A stretch of 64,000 bases of DNA, taken from positions 4,130,279 to 4,194,278 of the forward strand of contig CP124756.1 of the NCBI GenBank assembly GCA_029972225.1. Direction: 5' to 3'. A model generated the notes under the pieces. It was given only the letters and a program-made list of their open reading frames with translations, searched no databases and was not told the origin of the DNA. The stretch is from Candidatus Thiothrix putei (GTDB lineage: Bacteria; Pseudomonadota; Gammaproteobacteria; Thiotrichales; Thiotrichaceae). A program made the translations under genes and the position numbers. Shown piece by piece: positions 33,499 to 42,745 of the stretch. How positions within the stretch are numbered: the stretch's first letter is position 1; each line of letters opens with the position of its first letter.

Positions 33499-35169
33499 TT
33501 ACATATTCACCGTTACAATATTGCTATACGCAGAATAAGTGCCATTGGTATGGTAAGCCCGCACACGATAACGGTAGCTCTCACCACTCTCCAGTGTGGA
33601 GTCAGTATCGGTAAAACTCACTGCATTCACCCCAACCGTCCCCAAAAACTCAAAACTCGTACAACCCGCCTTTAGGCAGCGTTCCAGCTTGAATCCTGTT
33701 TCATTGTTACTGGCATCCACCCAATTTAAGCGCACCTGATTGCCAGCAAGTACTGTTGCTGTCAAGTTAGTAGGCGCTGCCATGGATGTTGAGGATGTGG
33801 ATATGGTGATATTCACGGTATTGGAATAAGCAGAATACGTTGTTCCCCGGTAAGCCCGCACTCGATAACTGTAGGTTTGATTCGCCTGTAAATTGGTATT
33901 GGTAAACTGGACGATATTCGCCCCCGTCGTTTTGATCACCGTAAAGTCAACGTTAGTACAGGTCGCTTTGAGGCAACGTTCAATTTTGAAGCCAGACTCA
34001 TTATTACTGGCATCCACCCAATTTAAACGTACCTTATTGCCAGTAAGCACCGTTGCGGTCAGATTGGCAGGCGCAGCAATGGATGGTGGCGATACAGGTG
34101 TGGTTATGTCCACCGTATTAGCATAGCTGGAATAATCTGCTCCCCGGTAAGCACGTATCCGGTATCGGTAGAGCGTGTTACTCGTCAGGTTTGTATCGGT
34201 AAAGCTCACTGCATTCGCCGCAACCGTACTCCGAAACGCAAAGTTAGTACAGCCAGCACCTTGGCAACGTTCAATGCTAAAGCCAGATTCGTCACTACTG
34301 GCATCGACCCAGTTTAAACGTACCTGATTGCCCGCCAGTGCAGTTGCTGTTAACTGGCTAGGCGCTGCTGGTAAAGTGACAGGAGCCGGAGTCAGGGCAT
34401 AAGCTTCCTGAAACGTATAAAACTTCAACCCTAAACCTTTTGCAATATCAATAATCTGATTCAGTTTGCTGGCACGAATCGCATACTGGGAATCGGCATC
34501 CGGTGAGGTATCGTCAAAGATATAATGACCATACAAGGTAATAATTTCATTGTTATTTTTCGCACGAATCAAGGCTTGTTCTATTTCTGCTACGGTGCGC
34601 CCATAGCGATTATCAAGGCTCTCCCCTTCCAGAACACCGTAGGTCTTGTCGCTGTTATGGTAAATTTCATCCATTTGCGCCAGTTGTTTGCTTGCATCGT
34701 AAAAGGTTGTGCGCAAATAGGGAAGATACGGCCTGATAGCGGCGTCATAGTTTTCGTCACGCTCACCGGATGGGTATGAAAAGCTGACCGGATTGAAGCC
34801 ATCAAGCTGCATGTTTTGTATGGCTGGGATGACTTGGGTGTTCACGTATTCCTGCGTTCTGCTAGGATCAAACAAAAACTCACCCACACCGGTATGGTCA
34901 TAACTGTGGCAACCTATTTCATGCCCCTTGTTTTGCAAATCCCGTAGTTGGTCGATTTGGGTTGGTCGGGATAGCTCATGCCATTTGGTTACAAAGAAGG
35001 TGGCGCGTACATTATCAGTCCTGTTTGCAAAAAAATTATGCCAAAGCCCCGTACTGGTGTCATCAAAGGTTAATACGACGCCCGGTTGATTGGTTGCTGC
35101 CTGGGCACTGGCACCAAATAAAACAGCTAACCAATAAATCACAACCCATTTTTTGAAAAAACTTCTCAT
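33499..35169 (-). CDS. Secreted NodB-type polysaccharide deacetylase with three FnIII domains
   Basis: 556 residues from the ATG at 35169; earlier in-frame codons are discarded because the signal peptide begins there (MRSFFKKW..., cleavage near AQA-AT). The NodB domain covers about residues 25-255. Motif 1 is VLTFDDTSTG, motif 2 the zinc-binding HSYDH, and motif 3 FSYPSGERDENYDA. Three fibronectin-III repeats of ~92 residues follow, each with the pattern LTAT.LAGN.VRLNWVDAS and a paired-Cys IERC...C. The family removes acetyl groups from polysaccharides such as poly-N-acetylglucosamine or chitin. It heads the exopolysaccharide region and is paralogous to the next gene. Confidence 0.85.
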   Translation of the reverse strand: MRSFFKKWVVIYWLAVLFGASAQAATNQPGVVLTFDDTSTGLWHNFFANRTDNVRATFFVTKWHELSRPTQIDQLRDLQNKGHEIGCHSYDHTGVGEFLFDPSRTQEYVNTQVIPAIQNMQLDGFNPVSFSYPSGERDENYDAAIRPYLPYLRTTFYDASKQLAQMDEIYHNSDKTYGVLEGESLDNRYGRTVAEIEQALIRAKNNNEIITLYGHYIFDDTSPDADSQYAIRASKLNQIIDIAKGLGLKFYTFQEAYALTPAPVTLPAAPSQLTATALAGNQVRLNWVDASSDESGFSIERCQGAGCTNFAFRSTVAANAVSFTDTNLTSNTLYRYRIRAYRGADYSSYANTVDITTPVSPPSIAAPANLTATVLTGNKVRLNWVDASNNESGFKIERCLKATCTNVDFTVIKTTGANIVQFTNTNLQANQTYSYRVRAYRGTTYSAYSNTVNITISTSSTSMAAPTNLTATVLAGNQVRLNWVDASNNETGFKLERCLKAGCTSFEFLGTVGVNAVSFTDTDSTLESGESYRYRVRAYHTNGTYSAYSNIVTVNM

Positions 35170-35315
35170 AGCTCCATACCCTGTGTTGATAGAAAAACTC
35201 AGAATCATCATGAAATTAATACTAGATAAAAATGATGGAATTTCCATGAATATAAACGCAAGTGATGGACATATACTCTCTGGACGACAGACCATAGCGT
35301 TCTGCCGCTAAATGG

Positions 35316-36275
35316 TTATGTTTTTTTAAATGCCTGACGAGCTTTTAGGGTAAAAGCAAGCAACAGGTAACTGAGAGGGAAGCTGCCACCGCCGCCGTTG
35401 TTATTATTGGTTTGTGGAATGGCATCAGGTGTTACAGTTGCCGTGCCAGTATTATTGATGCTGCTTGCTGAAGAAACAGGGAGGGGGGCTGGTTGGTTTT
35501 GGACTTCAAAGGCTTCATGAAACGTATAAAACCTCAGTCCCAATCGTTGGGCTATCGCAATAATCTGGTTTAACTTGCTTGCACGAATTGCATACTGAGA
35601 ATCCGCATCACCGGATGCGTCATCAAAGATATAATGACCATATAAGCTTATGACTTCGTTGTTATTCTTTGCACGGACGAGTGCCTGCTCAATTTCTGCT
35701 ATCGTAACACCATAACGGTTATCCAAGCTCGCTCCAGCAAGAACAGCATACACCTTGTCACTGTTGTGGTAGATTTGATCAGTCTGGGCAAGTGGTCTGG
35801 ATGGATCATAATAGGTTGTACGTAAATAAGGCAAATAGGGTCTGATCGCAGCATCGTAATTTTCATTCCTTTCCCCGGAAGGATAAGAGAAACTCAACGG
35901 GTAGAACCCATCATTATTCATATTGCGAATTGCGGGGATCACTTCGGTATTAACGTATTCTAATGTCCGGTTGGGATCAAAAAGGTACTGACCCACCCCT
36001 ATATGGTTGCGGCTATGGCAACCTATTTCATGCCCACGGTTTTGCAGATCCCGTAATTGCTGTATCTGTGCTGCGGATAAGGTATGCCATTGACTGACGA
36101 AGAATGTGGCTCGCACATTGTCAGTCCTGCCCGCAAAAAAATTATGCCAAATACCCGTACTGGTGTCGTCGAAGGTCAACACAATACCCGGCTGATTGGT
36201 TGCCGCTTGGCTATTGATCGCTAAAAGCATAGCCGATAAACAGATTACGGTTAGTTTGCTAAAAAGCCCCTTCAT
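35316..36275 (-). CDS. Secreted NodB-type polysaccharide deacetylase with Gly-rich/hydrophobic sorting-like tail
   Basis: 319 residues. A signal peptide ends near SQA-AT. The NodB domain is about 70% like its neighbour by eye: VLTFDDTSTG, zinc-binding HSRNH, FSYPSGERNENYDA. In place of FnIII repeats it has an Asn/Thr linker, then GGGGSF, a hydrophobic stretch (PLSYLLLAFTL) and a basic end (KARQAFKKT). This is the pattern of GlyGly-CTERM-like sorting signals cut by rhombosortases. It lies 146 bases upstream of the FnIII paralogue on the same strand. The 274-base gap upstream of it, next to the polymerase gene, should hold divergent promoters; nothing else is seen there. Confidence 0.82.
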   Translation of the reverse strand: MKGLFSKLTVICLSAMLLAINSQAATNQPGIVLTFDDTSTGIWHNFFAGRTDNVRATFFVSQWHTLSAAQIQQLRDLQNRGHEIGCHSRNHIGVGQYLFDPNRTLEYVNTEVIPAIRNMNNDGFYPLSFSYPSGERNENYDAAIRPYLPYLRTTYYDPSRPLAQTDQIYHNSDKVYAVLAGASLDNRYGVTIAEIEQALVRAKNNNEVISLYGHYIFDDASGDADSQYAIRASKLNQIIAIAQRLGLRFYTFHEAFEVQNQPAPLPVSSASSINNTGTATVTPDAIPQTNNNNGGGGSFPLSYLLLAFTLKARQAFKKT

Positions 36276-36549
36276 GTTGTTTCTCCAGCTAAAACCCTTA
36301 TAAATATGCCACTAATGCTTGTAAAGCCGAAATCACATGGCCTAGGTGAAGATAGGAGGTCAGTAATATTCCGAGGTCACTGTATTGATGAAGTGAATAC
36401 TTTCGGTGATAGGTGGATGTAAATCGGTTCAGGGCAAATCGTATCCATCCCCATACTAGTCGTCTTACGTAGTAGTCGCCTTATCGCAAAAATATGGTGA
36501 TTGCGTGCAAAAAAATTTATATGGAATAAAAACATAAGGAGACATAACC

Positions 36550-37779
36550 TTGCGCACGTTTATCTTATGGCTATTTGGCCTGCATTTTATCTTTCTGGCT
36601 TACCTGAACAATGTTTATCTGGCAGGTTTACCCGTCAGGTCGTTTCTGATTTTGCTGGCAGGCGGGCTGGTATTGTTATTGGATAGCAGTGTGGTTGCCC
36701 GCTTGAGACCGGTTAACGTGATTTATGCTTTGCTGGCTATTTTGGGACTGGTAGTTTCTCTGACCAATAATGTTGGTGTGGGGGGAATCATCAGCGGTGA
36801 AATGCGACTGTTGCAATCCTATTTATTGCTCATGGTGGCTTACTTTATTCTGGAACAATACGGTTTTCGGGTGCTGGCTTTTGTTTTACTGAGTTTGGCA
36901 CTGCCCTCGGCCTTGATCGGTATTTTACAAGGGCTTGGCGTACACGTTGCCTGGGAATTTCATGCGATTCTTCAGGAAATGCAGAATAAGGAAATCAGCG
37001 ATGAAATGCGCACTCAAATGGCGGAGGTACTGGATCGCCCACCCGGACTAACGCTGTATGCCATTCCCCAGACGTATATGCTGTTGAGTGCGATGGCGCT
37101 GATGCTTTACTGGGTTATCAAGAATCCTGCCGATCAGCGTACTCAATGGTTGGGGGGGCTAGGCTGCGTCATACTGGCGGGAGGGATTTTTGCATCGGAA
37201 ACCCGCTCTGCGATGGGGGCTGCTTTACTAATGCCAGCCTTGGTTTATTTACGGTTATTCCCAGCGCGGGTGATTCCGCTGGCGGGGGTAGCCGTATTAT
37301 TGGGAGCAATGGCTTACTTGTTGCTGCCGGGTAATGCCGATGTGGATTCACGCCTGATCAATTTGGATGATGCTTCCGCTGCGGGGCGTTCCACCCTTTA
37401 CAAATACGGTATTGAACTGTTTTGGCAGAAGCCGTGGGGTTACGGTTTTGAGTTCAATACGGTGGAGTATGCAGTGGAGTATTTTGTGAATGAACGCAAT
37501 TTGTTTGATTACGGGCCGTTGGAAAAAGCGCAGTACATTGTACCGGTACACAATTCCATTTTAAATTTGATGCACACTTACGGGTTTTCTGGATTATTGT
37601 TATTGGTTTATTACCTTTACCGTCTCATTAAAGGGAGCTGGTATCGGTTAGCTATTATTATCGCTACATTAGTGAATTCTGTGTTTCATAACGCCGGTAT
37701 TCTGAGTAATGATTTGTTTATGGATATGGTCATTGCGGTCATGCTCTATGAAATTCACCGGGAACAACCCACCGCCTGA
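36550..37779 (+). CDS. Wzy/O-antigen ligase-like exopolysaccharide polymerase
   Basis: 409 residues, starting with TTG at 36550, supported by AAGGAG eight bases upstream. It has ten or so hydrophobic segments. The long periplasmic loop between residues ~270 and 340 is typical of the O-antigen ligase/polymerase superfamily. GIFASETRSAMGAALL matches the conserved RS.G region before that loop. Such proteins polymerise repeat units on undecaprenyl diphosphate in the periplasm. It converges with the large kinase fusion gene on the other strand. A CCCACC/GGTGGG hairpin overlaps its stop. Confidence 0.75.
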   Translation: MRTFILWLFGLHFIFLAYLNNVYLAGLPVRSFLILLAGGLVLLLDSSVVARLRPVNVIYALLAILGLVVSLTNNVGVGGIISGEMRLLQSYLLLMVAYFILEQYGFRVLAFVLLSLALPSALIGILQGLGVHVAWEFHAILQEMQNKEISDEMRTQMAEVLDRPPGLTLYAIPQTYMLLSAMALMLYWVIKNPADQRTQWLGGLGCVILAGGIFASETRSAMGAALLMPALVYLRLFPARVIPLAGVAVLLGAMAYLLLPGNADVDSRLINLDDASAAGRSTLYKYGIELFWQKPWGYGFEFNTVEYAVEYFVNERNLFDYGPLEKAQYIVPVHNSILNLMHTYGFSGLLLLVYYLYRLIKGSWYRLAIIIATLVNSVFHNAGILSNDLFMDMVIAVMLYEIHREQPTA

Positions 37780-37804
37780 GGTGGGCTATGGTGAATGGCT
37801 ATGC

Positions 37805-40800
37805 TTAAGCAGGGATGAGCATATTACGTCCGTCAGAGTAGTTGGATGTCTTGCTAATGTGTCTAAGGGGAACCATGTTTTGTACCAAACCGAGCAGTTT
37901 GCCATGGCTTTTCTCTAAGCACTCAATCGAGGTACGGACTTCCTGTTTGGTCGAGGTGTTGTTAGCAACGATTAAGAGCGTGCCATCTGCACGGTTGGAC
38001 AACAATAAGGAATCTGCCATGCCTAATACAGGCGGTGCATCAATAATCACGTAGTCAAATAGTTCACGTGCCTTGTCGAGCAGTGATTGCATCCGTGAAC
38101 TGGAGAGTGCTTCTACCGGGTCGAGGATAGCTGGCCCAGCACAAATAGCAAACAACATGCGGGTGCTTTTTATCCGGTACAACGGGCTTTGGTTGAGATT
38201 GCCACTCAGATAGTTAGTTAAGCCACTGCTATTATCTAAATTCAGGTGCTTGTGGACGGTGGGTTTGCGCAAATCAGCATCTATCAACAGAACTTTATGA
38301 CCGGAACTAGCCAAAAGGGTTGCAAGGTTGACGGCTACAGTGCTTTTACCTTCACCGGGCAGAGGGCTGGTAATATGTAATACCTGTGGAAACTTGCCGT
38401 GATTTGCTAACACTAGCGAAGTACGCAGATAACGTAAGGCATCAAGCCAGAGAACGGCGGCTTTTGGTCTTAAAATGGCAGTAGACCCCTCACTTACCGC
38501 TTTATTGTAAGGCAGTGCGTGCAGTACTTGGTATTTGCCCCCCGCCTCTTGCAAATCTGCGGAGATACGCACTTTGGGCTGCATGATTTCGCGCATGAGG
38601 ATAAGCAATGAACTCAGTAATAAACCAGAAAGCAGACCCAATAGCAGGTATTTCGAGTAACTAGGACCATCTTTACGCGATGGTGCAACGGCAGTATCGA
38701 CAATACTCACGTTGTCACTTTGCACTGTTTCGACCACACTGACTTCTTTTAAGCGCTGTAATAACCCTTCGTACAAGCTACGCAAACTGTCCACATCACG
38801 TTTTAGGTTGGCGTAACCAATGTTATCGCTGCGAAACGTTAAGAGTTCCTTTTCTAGTAACTTGATTTCTTTGGCTAACTTCTGTTCTTCATCCTGTGCA
38901 GCATCAAAGGAAGCGCGAAGGTTATTGACCGTATTTTTACGGATCAGCGCCGTTGCTTCGGCAATTAAACGTTCACGGCTGCGAATTTGCTCTTGTAACG
39001 ACAGCATGGCGGGGTAATTTGGCTTGAATAGCTCCAGGTTGGACAGGTAAGAACCTTGTAATTTGCCAAGCTCTTGCTTATGTTCCTGAACAACCGGGTC
39101 GTCTTCCGCATTCAAGATACCGGAAAGCTCGCCCTTATTATTGAATTGGCTTTGGGTACGAATGCGGTTTTCCTTGGCTGCCATGTAAGCTTTGTTCAGG
39201 GCTTCCAACTTTTGGGCGATGAGTGGCTCATCTGCATTGGTATCCACGATATTTTTGACACTGGCGTAACGGATCAGGGCGGCTTCAGCAGCTTGTAGTT
39301 TTTCACGTGCCGAATAGATTTGCTCGTTCAGGAAACGCTTGCCGTTCTCTGCGACTTCGCGGCGGTCTTCATATTGTTGTTCCACAAATGTTTGTGTCAG
39401 GGTTTGAACAACATTGCGGGCTTGCTCAGCATTTTGCCCCGTGTACTGGATGTCGATAATCCGTGAGCTTTTGACCGGTTTGATACTGAGATTTTTGAGG
39501 AAAATTTCTTCTGCTGTGACTTGCTCAGTAGCATTACTTGATTCGCCATCAGTGGGGAGCAGACTGCGCACGAATTTAACCAAGTCATTGAACGGGTCAG
39601 TCAAGACATACATCGCGGGCTTAAAAGGACGTTCTGCCAGCAGACTGTCTCGTATAGCCAGTTTGTCAATCACACGTTTCGCTAAATCACGGCTGCGAAG
39701 CATCTTGAATTGCGTGTTGTAGAAAACCGTCTCATCAATGTAAGAAGGCGGTCGAGCAGTATCAACATCATAGTTCAGCAACATTGGGCTGCGTGTATCC
39801 ACTTTGATGCTACTTTTGGCTGTATACGTTGAATTAGTCAGAGCTGCAAGCACCAACAGTAATAATGCCCCCCCTATCGCAGACAGCAGTATAGGGCCGA
39901 GGTTATGGCGCAATGCCCCCCAGTACTGCCGGAACGGAATTTGCTGTTGAGGTGGTGCGTAGTAACCACGACTTTCTTCCGGCAACATGATACTAGCCAT
40001 GTTAGTTGTTTCGGTAACATCAGCGGCTCTATTGATAGGATAATTTATAGACATTGTTTGTTTGCCTTGCATAGTCAATAGGTTTGCAGTCTGCCCTGAG
40101 ACTGGCTGCATGACCTTCTGGTAAAAGCGTATGAATTGTTCGGTAATCAGCGTCCAGGTGTAATTGCTCAACACATGCTGATGTAAAATACTGCCTATGT
40201 GTTTTACTTGGGCGGGGTTTGTTATCACCTGTTGCAAATGCGTGCTTAAGGCGTTGACATCACCCACCGGGAATAAAATACCTTTATTGCTTAATGCTTC
40301 CACATTGGCTTCAATATTGCTTGCGATACAGCAACGCCCTAGGCTCATTGCTTCCAATAGGGTAATGGGCAGCCCCTCCGTTTCAGACGGTAATACATAC
40401 ACGTAGGCATTGCTGTACCACTCAATCAGCTCGTCACCATAGACAGCACCGGTAAAGACAATACGGCTGTCATTGCCTGCGAGAGCACGTAATTCGTCAC
40501 CGTAAGCATCACCTGCCCGCGCATTGCCCACAATCACCAGCTTAAGCGGAGGGGTCTTCAGGCGTTGGTAGGCCAGCAACAGGTCATGTACCCGCTTTTC
40601 TTTGGATAACCGACCGACAAACAAAATATAGCCGTCCGTTTCAATGCCGTAGCGGGAAATGGTCTGGCAAGGGATAGATTGACGCGGCGTGATACCCGAC
40701 GGAATGTAGGTAACATCCCGCCTGTATTTTTTATGGTAGTAATGGCGCAACGAGCGCGACACTGCAATGGAATCGTGAGCGAACCAAAAACTGAGTTTTT

Positions 40801-41203
40801 CAGACAGGAGAAAGACAATACGTGCCAGACCGTTCCATGCGTGAGCCCACTCATGCCCATGGCTTTGGAAAATGGTACGCCGCCCTGCTAGCCGGGGAAT
40901 GAAGGAAAATAGACTAGGACCAATCGCTTGGTAATGCACAATATCCAAGTGCTTAATAGTGAACTGGTGAAAGCTGGCAAGAGCAACCAACAGCATTTTT
41001 TCAAAATACACGTGCTTTAACGTCGGCAATGGAATAATCCACATGCCTTCATGGAAAAAAGGCCGGGAATACTGGGGGGTCTTAATGGTGTAAACAATAA
41101 CCTGATGGCCTGCATCAACCAAGCGTTTGCCCAGTTCCAGTGTGTAGGTTTCTACCCCGCCAATGCGGTCAATACCTTTAATGGCAATAAATGCGATTTT
41201 CAC
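37805..41203 (-). CDS. Glycosyltransferase family 4 fused to Wzz/bacterial tyrosine kinase
   Basis: 1132 residues in one frame. Residues 1-375 are a GT4 glycosyltransferase (GIDRIGGVETYTLELGK; YILFVGRLSKEKRVHDLL; SETEGLPITLLEAMSLG). Residues ~415-890 are Wzz-like: a first membrane segment (ILLSAIGGALLLLVLAAL), long coiled coils, a GNVR-type region (DVDSLRSLYEGLLQRLKE) and a second membrane segment (YLLLGLLSGLLLSSLLIL). The C-terminus is a BY-kinase ATPase with Walker A PGEGKSTVAVN, A' VLLIDADLRKP and B YVIIDAPPVLG, but only one Tyr in the tail. ATG 40054 could start the Wzz-kinase part alone, so this may be two genes joined by loss of a stop codon. Role: chain synthesis and export control. 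Confidence 0.8.
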   Translation of the reverse strand: MKIAFIAIKGIDRIGGVETYTLELGKRLVDAGHQVIVYTIKTPQYSRPFFHEGMWIIPLPTLKHVYFEKMLLVALASFHQFTIKHLDIVHYQAIGPSLFSFIPRLAGRRTIFQSHGHEWAHAWNGLARIVFLLSEKLSFWFAHDSIAVSRSLRHYYHKKYRRDVTYIPSGITPRQSIPCQTISRYGIETDGYILFVGRLSKEKRVHDLLLAYQRLKTPPLKLVIVGNARAGDAYGDELRALAGNDSRIVFTGAVYGDELIEWYSNAYVYVLPSETEGLPITLLEAMSLGRCCIASNIEANVEALSNKGILFPVGDVNALSTHLQQVITNPAQVKHIGSILHQHVLSNYTWTLITEQFIRFYQKVMQPVSGQTANLLTMQGKQTMSINYPINRAADVTETTNMASIMLPEESRGYYAPPQQQIPFRQYWGALRHNLGPILLSAIGGALLLLVLAALTNSTYTAKSSIKVDTRSPMLLNYDVDTARPPSYIDETVFYNTQFKMLRSRDLAKRVIDKLAIRDSLLAERPFKPAMYVLTDPFNDLVKFVRSLLPTDGESSNATEQVTAEEIFLKNLSIKPVKSSRIIDIQYTGQNAEQARNVVQTLTQTFVEQQYEDRREVAENGKRFLNEQIYSAREKLQAAEAALIRYASVKNIVDTNADEPLIAQKLEALNKAYMAAKENRIRTQSQFNNKGELSGILNAEDDPVVQEHKQELGKLQGSYLSNLELFKPNYPAMLSLQEQIRSRERLIAEATALIRKNTVNNLRASFDAAQDEEQKLAKEIKLLEKELLTFRSDNIGYANLKRDVDSLRSLYEGLLQRLKEVSVVETVQSDNVSIVDTAVAPSRKDGPSYSKYLLLGLLSGLLLSSLLILMREIMQPKVRISADLQEAGGKYQVLHALPYNKAVSEGSTAILRPKAAVLWLDALRYLRTSLVLANHGKFPQVLHITSPLPGEGKSTVAVNLATLLASSGHKVLLIDADLRKPTVHKHLNLDNSSGLTNYLSGNLNQSPLYRIKSTRMLFAICAGPAILDPVEALSSSRMQSLLDKARELFDYVIIDAPPVLGMADSLLLSNRADGTLLIVANNTSTKQEVRTSIECLEKSHGKLLGLVQNMVPLRHISKTSNYSDGRNMLIPA

Positions 41204-41249
41204 AGTATGTCTCTAACCGTTACTTAGGTAATTGTTACAATAGATAAGG

Positions 41250-42743
41250 CTAATGGGTATTGCTATGAGGCTTGAGACAGGTGGTAAAAATAAGAAGATG
41301 ATTTGGTACGTGGCGCTTTTTTAAAATCAGAAAAAACAGCAGAGTTTCCAGTGTCAACATAAGTGCGAGTAAAACCCAGCCATGCAGACCAGCACGAGCG
41401 CCTAGGAATGTTAAGCCCCACAAGCTCATGACGAGCAGTGTGGCTGGCAGCGTTTTACAAGCTACCATTCGCCACAAGCGGGTCGGACGTACAGAAAGGG
41501 CTGCGGCAAGGCTATTCATGCGTAACAGTGTTGCCAAGAATGCAGCTAATACGCTGGCGTAAATAATCCCATCAGCAGCAAACAGGGTGCTAAAAGGCCA
41601 AAGCAAGACTAGCTTAATGCCCATTTCAGATACACCCAGCAGTGCATTGGCTTTTTGTTTGCCCACGGCATTGAAATACGGCGTGGTTGCCAATTGCACC
41701 GCCAGCCCTAGCAAGGTCAGGGTAAAAATCGTCAGCGGCAGGGCGAGGTAAGCATAAGACTGACCGACCCACAGGGTTAGAAAGGTTTCACCCACCAACC
41801 AGGTATTAAAAACCGCTAATAGTGCTAACCCCACGCCAATTTGCAGTGAGGTTAACAGGGTATCTAAGGCACTCGCGAGGCGTTGTTCCCCGACCTGACG
41901 GATGATGATGGTGTCCCAGTAGCTTTGAAAGCGCATCAGAATTTGTGTCAGCATATCTATTAACACGATCATGATGGCGTAGGGTGCAACGGCCTGAATA
42001 CCAATCAATACACCTACCAATATATTGTCGGTGCGGTATTTAAAAAAATCGGCTGTTTGGCCGAGTGCAGTGTATTTGCTGAAACTTAATAATGCTTTCA
42101 AGTGCTGCCAGTCTACGGCTGACCATTGTACATACACTGTTTTGTCGCGCCGATACACGCTGATGAGCATGAGGATGAAAAACAATACATTGACAGCAGA
42201 GGCATACAACAGGATGGCTATCAACCCTCCCCCTAGCCACAGTATCAGGGGTATGCCCAGCAATCTTAGGCTGATACGCACTGTTTCAAACCAACCGATT
42301 TCCAGGTAGCGGACTTCTGCCCGCAAGATACTTTGGTAAAGCCGCAGCGGCACAGACAAGGCGACTTCCACTAGCAAAATCGTGATCACTTCCCGCAATG
42401 CCTGTTGGGTGATGGCAAGTTGTGGGACGCTGAATTGCACCAATACCGCAACGAGTAATAACAAACCTGTTAATAGCAGTGACAGGAACATCGAGGTACT
42501 TAGCGTCATTTGCCAAACACGTTTATCATCGCCATGTAAAGCGAGGTAGCGTGTACAGGCGTAAGCAATCCCAAAATCTAATAACAGTAAATAACCCACA
42601 ATAGCATTCGCCATCGACCACAAGCCAAAAGCATTTTCACCCAGTGACTTAAGTACAAAAGGTAACAGTAACACTGCACCCAAGGCATTGAGGCCGATAG
42701 CAAACAGGCGAATCAGTGTCGAGTTAGTGTAATTTTTACTCAT
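41250..42743 (-). CDS. Wzx-like polysaccharide flippase
   Basis: 497 residues from ATG 42743, three bases after the upstream glycosyltransferase stop. It has some twelve to fourteen hydrophobic segments and the N-terminal pattern LIRLFAIGLNALGAVLLLPFVLKSLG with FGLWSMANAIVGYLLLLDFG, typical of MATE-like polysaccharide exporters (PST family). It flips lipid-linked repeat units to the periplasm for the polymerase at 36550. It is 46 bases upstream of the glycosyltransferase-kinase gene, in the same operon. Confidence 0.82.
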   Translation of the reverse strand: MSKNYTNSTLIRLFAIGLNALGAVLLLPFVLKSLGENAFGLWSMANAIVGYLLLLDFGIAYACTRYLALHGDDKRVWQMTLSTSMFLSLLLTGLLLLVAVLVQFSVPQLAITQQALREVITILLVEVALSVPLRLYQSILRAEVRYLEIGWFETVRISLRLLGIPLILWLGGGLIAILLYASAVNVLFFILMLISVYRRDKTVYVQWSAVDWQHLKALLSFSKYTALGQTADFFKYRTDNILVGVLIGIQAVAPYAIMIVLIDMLTQILMRFQSYWDTIIIRQVGEQRLASALDTLLTSLQIGVGLALLAVFNTWLVGETFLTLWVGQSYAYLALPLTIFTLTLLGLAVQLATTPYFNAVGKQKANALLGVSEMGIKLVLLWPFSTLFAADGIIYASVLAAFLATLLRMNSLAAALSVRPTRLWRMVACKTLPATLLVMSLWGLTFLGARAGLHGWVLLALMLTLETLLFFLILKKRHVPNHLLIFTTCLKPHSNTH

Positions 42744-42745
42744 AA

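Noticed and set aside
37768..37785. CCCACC/GGTGGG hairpin at the polymerase stop as a terminator
   Set aside because: Only six pairs, overlaps the coding end and lacks a T-tract on either strand.
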